Below the pieces are notes generated by a model, which saw only the letters and a list, made by a program, of their open reading frames with translations, did not search any database and was not told the DNA's origin. Positions 1 through 6,059 of a DNA stretch of 7,191 nt are shown here, piece by piece. The DNA is taken from contig JACMLD010000399.1 in assembly GCA_014379785.1 (NCBI GenBank), positions 1-7,191 on the forward strand, in the 5' to 3' direction. The stretch is from Chitinophagaceae bacterium (GTDB lineage Bacteria > Bacteroidota > Bacteroidia > Chitinophagales > Chitinophagaceae). A program made the translations under genes and the position numbers. Each line of letters starts with the position of its first letter. Positions within the stretch are counted from its first letter, which is position 1.

Positions 1-1068
1 ACAGTGGGCGCAACGGCGAGACTTTACCTGGTGATCAATGTCATGCAGATTTTTATTCTCGATGCCATGCGTGTCCCTTTCTGGGTGACTGCATTCGCTA
101 TTCTGCTGATGATATTGCTGTATACCTTCGAAGGAGGTGTAAAAACAATTGTTTATACGGATACATTGCAGACAAGTTTTATGTTGATTGGTCTCATTGT
201 ATGTGTGTATTATATCATGCAGAATCTCGGATACAATTTCAGTCATACGATGGAGCTGCTCGATGCAAGAAATTATACCAATGTCTTCAACACAGATGTA
301 AACAGCAAAGGTTTTTTTGTGAAGCAAATCATTGGTGGCGCCTTTATCACCATTGCTATGACCGGTCTTGATCAGGAGATGATGCAAAAAAACATCAGCG
401 TAAAAAACCTGAAGGACTCCCAAAAAAACATGATCACATTCAGCGTGGTGATTGTTTTTGTAAACTTTCTTTTTCTCCTGCTCGGCGGTTTGCTATACCT
501 GTTCGCGGCAGAGAAAGGCATTGCAGCAAAGGGCGACGACCTTTTTCCTACGATTGCGATTGGCCATTTCCCGCAGGCAATTGGAATCATCTTTATCCTC
601 GGGTTGATATCGGCATTGTTTCCAAGTGCTGATGGAGCGCTGACAGCGCTGACTTCCTCTTTCTGCATTGATATCCTGGGCATCAAACGCAGGGAAGGGA
701 TGACGGAAAAGCAGCAGAAGTCGACGCGTATGGCGGTACATCTCACCTTCGCTGTCGTCTTTCTTCTCTGCATAGGCATATTCAGACTCATTGACAACAA
801 ATCAATCATCGGAATCATTCTTGACCTGGCGGGATATACTTATGGTCCATTGCTCGGACTTTTCGCGTTTGGGATTCTGACGAAGCGAGTGTTCCCGGAT
901 ACCTGGATTGTCACAGCAATCTGTCTTTTGTCGCCCCTGCTTTCATGGGTGATCAGCCGCAACTCGGCCGACTGGTTCGGTGGATACCAGATTGGCATTG
1001 AATTGCTGCTTATCAATGGCTTACTCACGTTTATCGGGCTGTTAACTATCTCAAAAAAACCGGAGTAG
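1..1068 (+). CDS. Sodium:solute symporter family transporter (5' partial)
   Basis: This is the C-terminal part of an inner-membrane sodium:solute symporter (SSS family, LeuT-like fold), which couples Na+ influx to uptake of a small solute; the substrate cannot be told. Frame 1 is open from the first base, so the GTG at 4 is internal and the true start lies upstream; 355 residues are visible and probably 120-200 are missing. About nine hydrophobic helices are seen, roughly at residues 24-42, 52-72, 105-121, 143-168, 190-205, 243-262, 270-292, 298-316 and 330-349 counted from the GTG. Family hallmarks are YTFEGGVKTIVYTDTLQT (residues 40-57) and SADGALTALTSSFCIDI (208-224), the region that in characterised SSS proteins carries Na+-site Ser/Thr residues on a core helix. 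It ends in a short polar tail (SKKPE) at a TAG stop, followed by a hairpin that probably terminates the transcript. Family assignment is firm. Confidence 0.93.
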   Translation, partial: TVGATARLYLVINVMQIFILDAMRVPFWVTAFAILLMILLYTFEGGVKTIVYTDTLQTSFMLIGLIVCVYYIMQNLGYNFSHTMELLDARNYTNVFNTDVNSKGFFVKQIIGGAFITIAMTGLDQEMMQKNISVKNLKDSQKNMITFSVVIVFVNFLFLLLGGLLYLFAAEKGIAAKGDDLFPTIAIGHFPQAIGIIFILGLISALFPSADGALTALTSSFCIDILGIKRREGMTEKQQKSTRMAVHLTFAVVFLLCIGIFRLIDNKSIIGIILDLAGYTYGPLLGLFAFGILTKRVFPDTWIVTAICLLSPLLSWVISRNSADWFGGYQIGIELLLINGLLTFIGLLTISKKPE

Positions 1069-1107
1069 AGCAAACTAAATGATGCAATTTTGCGTTTTAT
1101 AACACGG

Positions 1108-1150
1108 ATGCCACCGCATTTCGTATAAACGAAGCGTTGGCATTCTTTGT
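1108..1150 (+). terminator. Strong stem-loop after the symporter gene, probable terminator
   Basis: An imperfect inverted repeat folds into a 14-pair hairpin. ATGCCA (1108-1113) pairs with TGGCAT (1138-1143), CGC (1115-1117) with GCG (1134-1136), and TTCGT (1120-1124) with ACGAA (1129-1133). It has one C/T mismatch, a two-base AT bulge and an ATAA loop. The following bases, TCTTTGTC, are only a weak T tract. Its place 40 bases after the symporter stop and about 30 bases before the next start suits a Rho-independent terminator or attenuator. A protein-binding palindrome or a degenerate repeat is also possible. Confidence 0.5.
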
Positions 1151-1172
1151 CTCCAGACCTTAAAAGTAGATT

Positions 1173-1868
1173 ATGAACGACACTATAAAGCTGGGTAAGC
1201 AACGCAGGTGGAGCGAATCGAAGGCACATTCAAGCTGGCAGATTTTCAAAATCATGGCAGAATTTGTCGACGGTTTCGAAGCCCTTGCAAAATTAGGCCC
1301 CTGCATTTCCATTTTCGGCAGCGCGCGTACGGACCCCGGAAATCCATATTACGAACTGGCCACAGACATTGCGAAAAGACTTTCAGAAGAGGGATTCGGT
1401 ATCATCAGCGGCGGCGGACCCGGTATCATGGAAGCGGCAAATAAAGGAGCGCAGCTGGGCGGTGGAAAATCAGTCGGCCTTAACATCGACCTCCCGTTTG
1501 AGCAACATGCCAACCCATACATCGATCGCGATGCAAGTCTCAACTTCGATTACTTCTTTGTAAGAAAAACACTTTTCGTAAAATACTCGCAGGGGTTTGT
1601 GATGATGCCCGGTGGCTTTGGTACGATGGACGAGTTTTTTGAAGTGGCAACCCTTATCCAGACCGGAAAAATGATGCAGGTCCCACTGATCCTCGTTGGT
1701 AAAACATACTGGGGCGGATTACTTACCTGGCTCGAATCAGTAATGCTGGTAGAAAAATACATTGGCCCGGACGACTTTGCGTTGCTCCAGATTGCAGATA
1801 CTGCAGACGAAGTGGTGGAACATGTACTGAAGTTTTATTCAAAGCATTCCCTTCAGCCCAATTTTTAA
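1173..1868 (+). CDS. LOG family protein (TIGR00730), nucleoside 5'-monophosphate phosphoribohydrolase
   Basis: This 231-residue cytosolic Rossmann-fold protein belongs to the LOG / 'lysine decarboxylase-like' TIGR00730 family. Characterised members hydrolyse cytokinin riboside 5'-monophosphate, and often AMP or other nucleotides, to free base plus ribose 5-phosphate. Visible motifs are IFGSAR (47-52), SGGGPGIMEAANKGA (79-93), the RK pair (131-132) and the signature PGGFGTMDEFFE (146-157). Arg131 and Glu154 match the catalytic residues of LOG enzymes. No lysine decarboxylase function should be inferred from the old family name. About 40 residues precede the Rossmann core, a longer N-terminus than short plant-type LOGs. 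The ATG at 1173 is chosen because it gives the usual length; an A-rich stretch precedes it, with no Shine-Dalgarno sequence. It is the first gene of a tight four-gene run, 11 bases before the methyltransferase start. The natural substrate (cytokinin-like compound or ordinary nucleotide) cannot be read from sequence. Confidence 0.93.
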   Translation: MNDTIKLGKQRRWSESKAHSSWQIFKIMAEFVDGFEALAKLGPCISIFGSARTDPGNPYYELATDIAKRLSEEGFGIISGGGPGIMEAANKGAQLGGGKSVGLNIDLPFEQHANPYIDRDASLNFDYFFVRKTLFVKYSQGFVMMPGGFGTMDEFFEVATLIQTGKMMQVPLILVGKTYWGGLLTWLESVMLVEKYIGPDDFALLQIADTADEVVEHVLKFYSKHSLQPNF

Positions 1869-1879
1869 AATATTTTACA

Positions 1880-2518
1880 GTGGAAATTCTTAGTCCGGCA
1901 GCCGAAGCCTATGCAGATCGGTTCACATCACCACTGGATGCCTTGCTCCAAAAGGTCGCCGACTACACCTATGCAAATCATCCGCATTCACATATGCTGA
2001 GCGGCAAGGTGCAGGGAAAGTTCCTATCGCTTATCAGTACCTTACTCAAGCCGCGGAGAATTCTTGAGATTGGTACCTTTACAGGATTCAGCGCACTGTG
2101 CCTGGCAGAGGGACTTGATAAGAATGGAGTTTTGCATACAATCGAATTGAGAGAAGAGGACGCCGGAACTGCGCGCAATTTTTTTAAGGAATCTATAAAC
2201 TTTGAAAGAATAATTTTGCATACGGGCAATGCCCTGGAAATTATTCCGACACTAAAGGAAGAATGGGATCTCGTATTCATTGATGCTGACAAAACGGGTT
2301 ATCTGGAATACTATAAACTCATCCTTCCGAAGTTGAAAAAAGGTGGATTGATCCTGGCCGACAATGTTCTTTTTCACGGAGAGGTGTTTCAGGATACGAT
2401 CAGCGGAAAAAATGGAAAAGCCATTCAGGCTTTTAATGAATATATATATCGGGATCAGAGCGTGGAGAAAGTTTTGCTGACAGTCAGAGATGGCCTGATG
2501 TTCATTGTAAAAAAGTAA
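1880..2518 (+). CDS. Class I SAM-dependent O-methyltransferase (CCoAOMT/COMT-like, methyltransf_3)
   Basis: This 212-residue protein has the full length of the bacterial caffeoyl-CoA-type, metal-dependent O-methyltransferases, which move a methyl group from S-adenosylmethionine to a hydroxyl, usually of a catechol-like substrate. SAM-binding motif I is LEIGTFTGFSAL (62-73), and the acidic residue ending the next strand lies in HTIEL (86-90). FIDADK (133-138) and LILADNVLFHGEV (157-169) carry D135, D161 and N162, which line up with the divalent-metal ligands of plant CCoAOMT. Translation begins at GTG 1880; no in-frame ATG or GTG is found nearby upstream, and the N-terminal SPAAEAYADRFTSP is typical of the family. 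The gene starts 11 bases after the LOG stop, and its TAA (2516-2518) directly abuts the ATG of the glucosaminidase gene, so coupled translation is likely. The physiological substrate is unknown. Confidence 0.93.
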   Translation: MEILSPAAEAYADRFTSPLDALLQKVADYTYANHPHSHMLSGKVQGKFLSLISTLLKPRRILEIGTFTGFSALCLAEGLDKNGVLHTIELREEDAGTARNFFKESINFERIILHTGNALEIIPTLKEEWDLVFIDADKTGYLEYYKLILPKLKKGGLILADNVLFHGEVFQDTISGKNGKAIQAFNEYIYRDQSVEKVLLTVRDGLMFIVKK

Positions 2519-3574
2519 ATGCGAATCATGCGATTGAAAGTTTTTCTTGGCATTGTTTTACTCAGTGTATCTGCAATGGTAAAGGCACAACCATCGGAAT
2601 CGGTGCTGAATTATATCAGTGTTTATAAGGATCTGGCCATCAGCGAAGAAATCCGCACAGGAGTACCAGCCGCCATCAAACTGGCCCAGGGAATTCATGA
2701 AACGGAAGCCGGTAATAGTGTACTGGTAAGAAAATCCAACAACCACTTTGGCATCAAATGTAAAACCGGATGGGAAGGAGAAAAGGTTTATCATGATGAT
2801 GATGCAAGAGGAGAATGTTTCCGCAGCTATCCGGCTCCCGACGATTCATACCGCGATCATTCAGACTTTCTCCGCAGAAGTACACGGTATGCTTTCCTGT
2901 TTGAACTTGATCCGACAGATTATAAAGAATGGGCATTTGGTTTGAAAAAAGCTGGCTACGCAACAAATATCAAATACTCACATATTCTTATAAAGCTCAT
3001 CGAAACTTACAATCTGCAACAATACACATTGATCGCACTCGGAAAACTCAAGCCTGCAGAAGAGGTACTTGTAAGCAATGAAAATACGTCCAGTACGGTG
3101 ACCGGGGCAATGCAGCCAAATGCATCCGTGAAGGCGACGGAGCCGGTAGTGAAGGTAAGACCGCAGTTTCCGCCGGGTGAATTTACCATCAACCGCACCA
3201 GGGTGATTTTTGTGGAGGCAGGCAGTTCATTACTGGCCCTGGCAGATAAGTATGAGATACCGCTTGCAAGACTGCTCGACTTCAATGACCTGCCCGACAA
3301 CGCGGTGTTGGAAAGCGATCAGCTTATATTTCTGCAACGAAAAAGAAAGGTCGCTGAAAACGCACTGCATATAGTTACTCCGGGAGAAACGGTTTATGAT
3401 ATCTGCCAGCTGGAAGGCATCAGAATGGAAAGCCTGCTGAATCTCAACCATCTTTCACAGGGAATGGAGCCCGCAGCCGGTGAAAAACTTTATCTTAGAG
3501 ATCAGGCACCATCGCGGCCGGCTCTTATGACAAAAGTTATTTCATCAAACAAGGAACCATTATCCAAAAACTAA
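2519..3574 (+). CDS. Secreted glucosaminidase (GH73-like) with two LysM domains
   Basis: This 351-residue exported protein probably cleaves peptidoglycan at N-acetylglucosaminyl bonds during wall remodelling or cell separation. A signal peptide covers about residues 1-23, with likely cleavage after VKA. The catalytic domain spans about 27-170. AQGIHETEAG (56-65) aligns with the AQxxLESGWG motif of FlgJ/GH73 enzymes, making Glu61 the likely general acid, and NNHFGIK (74-80) is the second family motif. A Ser/Thr/Pro-rich linker (about 175-222) leads to a degenerate LysM (about 227-273) and a clear LysM (283-327, HIVTPGETVYDICQLEGI at its start), which would bind glycan chains. The ATG at 2519 abuts the preceding stop; ATG 2528 is an alternative that keeps the signal peptide. 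The hpt gene follows after three bases. The exact bond cleaved and the cell compartment (periplasm or surface) are inferred from the family. Confidence 0.92.
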   Translation: MRIMRLKVFLGIVLLSVSAMVKAQPSESVLNYISVYKDLAISEEIRTGVPAAIKLAQGIHETEAGNSVLVRKSNNHFGIKCKTGWEGEKVYHDDDARGECFRSYPAPDDSYRDHSDFLRRSTRYAFLFELDPTDYKEWAFGLKKAGYATNIKYSHILIKLIETYNLQQYTLIALGKLKPAEEVLVSNENTSSTVTGAMQPNASVKATEPVVKVRPQFPPGEFTINRTRVIFVEAGSSLLALADKYEIPLARLLDFNDLPDNAVLESDQLIFLQRKRKVAENALHIVTPGETVYDICQLEGIRMESLLNLNHLSQGMEPAAGEKLYLRDQAPSRPALMTKVISSNKEPLSKN

Positions 3575-3577
3575 GGA

Positions 3578-4114
3578 ATGCACACACTTCGGGTACACGA
3601 TAAAGAATTTGAACCTTACCTCACCGCTGCAGAAATTGAACAGAAAATAAAAAGCATCGCAGCAGACATAGACAGAGATTACCAGGGAAAAAGGCCGCTT
3701 TTTATTTCCATTCTGAACGGGTCCTTTATGTTTGCCTCCGACCTGTTCAAGGAAATTAAAATCGAAGCCGAAATCTGTTTTATAAAACTTGCATCCTACA
3801 AGGGCACCAAATCAAGCGGGCATGTCATTACGGCCATAGGGCTCGACATAGACCTGATCGACCGGCACGTGATTATTCTCGAAGACATTGTTGACACCGG
3901 CAAGACGCTCAGTGAATTTCTCCCGCAACTCAGTCACCAGCATCCACTCTCTTTAAAAATAGCATCATTGCTTCACAAACCAGAAGCAACCGTTTACCCT
4001 ATCAAAATTGACTACCTGGGATTTTCCATCCCCAACAAATTCGTTCTTGGTTACGGACTCGACTATGACGGCCTTGGCAGAAATATCAGGGAAATATACC
4101 AACTGGTTGGTTAA
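3578..4114 (+). CDS. hpt: Hypoxanthine phosphoribosyltransferase
   Basis: This 178-residue cytosolic purine-salvage enzyme joins hypoxanthine (and usually guanine) to PRPP, giving IMP or GMP and pyrophosphate. It has full family length. The PRPP-binding motif IILEDIVDTGKTL (99-111) carries the paired acidic residues E102-D103. The pyrophosphate loop is LNGS (46-49), and a Ser-Tyr pair sits in the mobile loop (SYKGTKSSG, 73-81). The base-binding C-terminus includes IPNKFVLGYGLDYDG (151-165). The tail reads GRNIREIYQLVG, slightly different from the common YRNLPYI ending. The ATG at 3578 lies three bases after the glucosaminidase stop; AGGA directly touches the ATG and is too close to act as a normal Shine-Dalgarno sequence. 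It is the last gene of the tight run. In many Bacteroidota I recall hpt being followed by adk; that is not the case here, where the next gene is a VWA protein. Confidence 0.94.
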   Translation: MHTLRVHDKEFEPYLTAAEIEQKIKSIAADIDRDYQGKRPLFISILNGSFMFASDLFKEIKIEAEICFIKLASYKGTKSSGHVITAIGLDIDLIDRHVIILEDIVDTGKTLSEFLPQLSHQHPLSLKIASLLHKPEATVYPIKIDYLGFSIPNKFVLGYGLDYDGLGRNIREIYQLVG

Positions 4115-4140
4115 AAACGTTGTAATAGATGCCCTAGCCA

Positions 4141-4171
4141 TTGACAATCAGGGGCTAACTGCTTAATTTCG
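4141..4171 (+). promoter_or_regulatory. Weak promoter candidate upstream of the VWA gene
   Basis: TTG at 4141-4143 lies 20 bases before TAATTTCG (4164-4171). This resembles the Bacteroidota sigma-ABfr pattern of a TTTG-like -33 box and a TAnnTTTG -7 box, with one mismatch in the latter. TTGACA (4141-4146) also resembles a classical -35 box. Transcription would begin only a few bases before the TTG start at 4185. A small inverted repeat TAGCC/GGCTA (4135-4139 and 4153-4157) overlaps the -33 region. The evidence is pattern similarity only; the gene could equally be read through from hpt. Confidence 0.25.
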
Positions 4172-4184
4172 TTCAAATATCCGG

Positions 4185-5939
4185 TTGAAAGCTATCTGCA
4201 CCATATTGCTTTGCCTGCTGTGCACCTCATCGGTTTTTTCGCAATATTATCTGCGCGGAGAAATAAAAGACGAGATCAATACCCCTTTGCCCAACGCAAA
4301 AATCCTGCTTCATTCATCTAAATACCTTTTTTACTCGGGAAATTCCGGAGGATTTGGCATTCTTTCCGCCAATCCCACCGATTCAGTCACCATCAGTCTG
4401 GACGGTTACCAGGAAGTAAGAGTAAAGCTGGTCAATGCCAAATATGAATACATTACGCTGAAGCCTTCGCAGGCTGCCGGCAATCTTCGTAAGACAAGAC
4501 TCATCTCCGTTACAAAAGACATGAGATGGGAAGAGCGCCACAACTGGAGCGTAGGAGGAGAAACCTACAGCAATCTCCTCGAGAATGAATTCATTCCTGC
4601 AAAGAAATTCCCGGAAACCGGATTTGCCATTAGTACGGACAAGGCTTCGTATAGTAATATCAGGCGTTTTATAAATATGAACAGCAGCGTACCGCCCGAT
4701 GCTGTTCGTATAGAAGAAATGCTGAACTATTTTAATTTTGGATATACCAGTCCAAAAAAAGACAGCACTTTTCATTTTGATTCATACCTCGCGCCATGTC
4801 CATGGAATGCAGAAAGTCAATTGCTTTTCCTGAAGGTCTGCGCCGCCAAAGTCAATTTAGACACCATACCGCCGAGTAACCTGGTATTTTTGATTGACAT
4901 ATCAGGATCAATGGATATGCCCAACAGATTGCCCTTGCTAAAATCCGGATTTAAACTGATGGTGAATAACCTGCGGGATAAAGACACGGTAAGCATCGTC
5001 GTCTATGGGTCAACGGTAGGTGTATGGCTGCAGCCCACCAGTGGTGCCGAAAAGGAGAAGATTCTCAAATCAATTGAAGACCTTACTCCTGGCGGAGCAA
5101 CAGCCGGTGCTTCGGGCATCAAGGCGGCATACCAGGTGGCAAAGAGCCAGTTTATCACGGGTGGGAATAACCGCGTGATTCTCGCGACCGACGGGGATTT
5201 TAACGTTGGACAAACCACAGAGGATGAACTGGAAAGAATTATTTCTCTCCACCGGCAGTCGGGCATCTATCTCACCTGCCTGGGTGTGGGCATGGGAAAT
5301 TATAAAGATTCGAAACTGGAGGTGCTGGCTAAAAAAGGAAATGGAAACTTCGCATATCTCGACGATGAAAAAGAAGCGGAGAAAGTTCTGGTAAAAGAAT
5401 TGACCCAGACACTGTACACCGTGGCCGATGACGCGTATCTGAGTATTCGGTTCAATCCCGCACTGGTAAAGGATTACAGGCTGATAGGTTTTGATAATAA
5501 ACTGAATGCAGTGGCGGATTCCCTGAGTGAACTGGAAGGCGGTGAAGTTGGATCAGGACATACGCTCATGGCAATGTTTGAAGTGACACCGACCTTTTCA
5601 AATACTTCAACAGATCATAGTTTCGCTTCACGTGAGTCGCTCGCAAACATCAATATCAACTATCGGTCTCCCAAGGATTCGCTGAAGCTTCATTCACTCT
5701 TTACCGTGCCATTCGTTTTTACCGAATTCAATGATCTTCCTGCCTGTCACCGCTTTGCTGCCGCCGTGGTGGAATTTGCATCGCTGCTGAAAAAGTCGAA
5801 GTTCAGCAAAGAGATCTCATGGAATGATGTGATCATATTAACCAATGATGCCATCAATCCAAATGACTATATGCAAAAAGAATTTCTGGGGCTGGTGGAA
5901 AAAGCCAAAAAAATCTACGGCCGGCAGAAGAAGCGGTAA
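4185..5939 (+). CDS. Secreted von Willebrand factor A protein, YfbK family, with carboxypeptidase-regulatory-like N-terminus
   Basis: This 584-residue exported protein has domains in the order of the YfbK family, preceded by an extra module. A signal peptide covers about 1-19 (KAICTILLCLLCTSSVFS, cleavage before Gln20); no lipobox is seen. Residues about 21-95 (YYLRGEIKDEINTPLPNAKI at the start) resemble a CarboxypepD_reg-like beta-sandwich. About 147-225 matches the YfbK N-terminal vWF_A region (PPDAVRIEEMLNYF, LAPCPWN). The VWA domain spans about 230-400 with a complete MIDAS: D238-S240-S242 in DISGSM, T306 in GGATAG, and D336 in ATDGD. About 405-580 matches the YfbK C-terminal region (DUF3520). 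Translation must begin at TTG 4185: an in-frame TAA at 4164-4166 leaves no ATG or GTG, and TTG gives a Lys2 plus hydrophobic signal sequence. It probably binds a metal-dependent protein ligand at the cell envelope; the ligand is unknown. Its 3' end converges on dnaJ. Confidence 0.92.
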   Translation: MKAICTILLCLLCTSSVFSQYYLRGEIKDEINTPLPNAKILLHSSKYLFYSGNSGGFGILSANPTDSVTISLDGYQEVRVKLVNAKYEYITLKPSQAAGNLRKTRLISVTKDMRWEERHNWSVGGETYSNLLENEFIPAKKFPETGFAISTDKASYSNIRRFINMNSSVPPDAVRIEEMLNYFNFGYTSPKKDSTFHFDSYLAPCPWNAESQLLFLKVCAAKVNLDTIPPSNLVFLIDISGSMDMPNRLPLLKSGFKLMVNNLRDKDTVSIVVYGSTVGVWLQPTSGAEKEKILKSIEDLTPGGATAGASGIKAAYQVAKSQFITGGNNRVILATDGDFNVGQTTEDELERIISLHRQSGIYLTCLGVGMGNYKDSKLEVLAKKGNGNFAYLDDEKEAEKVLVKELTQTLYTVADDAYLSIRFNPALVKDYRLIGFDNKLNAVADSLSELEGGEVGSGHTLMAMFEVTPTFSNTSTDHSFASRESLANININYRSPKDSLKLHSLFTVPFVFTEFNDLPACHRFAAAVVEFASLLKKSKFSKEISWNDVIILTNDAINPNDYMQKEFLGLVEKAKKIYGRQKKR

Positions 5940-6059
5940 GTCATTTCGACTCCCATCGCGCAGCGATGCGGGTGGAGAAATCCCCAGCTATTACTCCCAA
6001 CTCCGGTCGGATGGGGATGTCTCGGCTTCGCTCGACATGACGGCTTCGCTCGACATGAC
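5940..6059. repeat. Composite imperfect palindromic repeat filling the VWA-dnaJ intergenic gap
   Basis: The whole stretch between the two convergent stop codons is built from inverted repeats. The outer arms GTCATTTCGA (5940-5949) and TCGACATGAC (6032-6041, again at 6050-6059) pair at 9 of 10 positions. The inner arms GAGAAATCCCCA (5975-5986) and TGGGGATGTCTC (6012-6023) pair at 11 of 12. The left half holds its own hairpin, CATCGC-GCA-GCGATG (5954-5968). The centre can fold separately as CCCA plus TCCG against CGGA plus TGGG (5996-6015). The halves read as two diverged inverted copies of one unit of the general form GTCAT-TCGA...GAGA-ATCCCCA. The style matches small palindromic intergenic repeats common in Bacteroidota genomes. 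No coding capacity or transposase is present. It may serve as a bidirectional terminator or mRNA 3' end, though no T tract flanks it. Confidence 0.8.
6023..6059. repeat. 18-bp direct tandem repeat, two copies
   Basis: The unit CGGCTTCGCTCGACATGA occurs at 6023-6040 and again, identically, at 6041-6058, followed by C at 6059. It forms the right edge of the composite palindrome, and the base after it (6060) is already the dnaJ stop codon read on the minus strand. Perfect identity suggests a recent duplication, for example by replication slippage. Confidence 0.9.

Noticed and set aside
4..6. GTG at 4 as the true start of the symporter
   Set aside because: The frame is open to the window edge and the protein lacks the N-terminal helices of its family, so the start lies upstream.
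372..818. A 148-codon open frame on the minus strand inside the symporter gene
   Set aside because: It is a shadow of the symporter coding frame, with no family resemblance and no start context.
1146..1175. TTTG at 1146-1149 followed by TAGATTAT at 1168-1175 as a promoter for the LOG gene
   Set aside because: The second box matches poorly and overlaps the ATG start codon, so transcription would begin inside the gene.
4209..4223. A lipoprotein signal (Cys10 or Cys13) in the VWA protein
   Set aside because: The residue before each cysteine is Leu rather than Gly, Ala or Ser, and a good signal peptidase I site (VFS before Gln20) follows.
6023..6059. Direct repeats that might be a small CRISPR array
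   Set aside because: The two units are directly adjacent without spacers, there are only two, and no cas gene is nearby.
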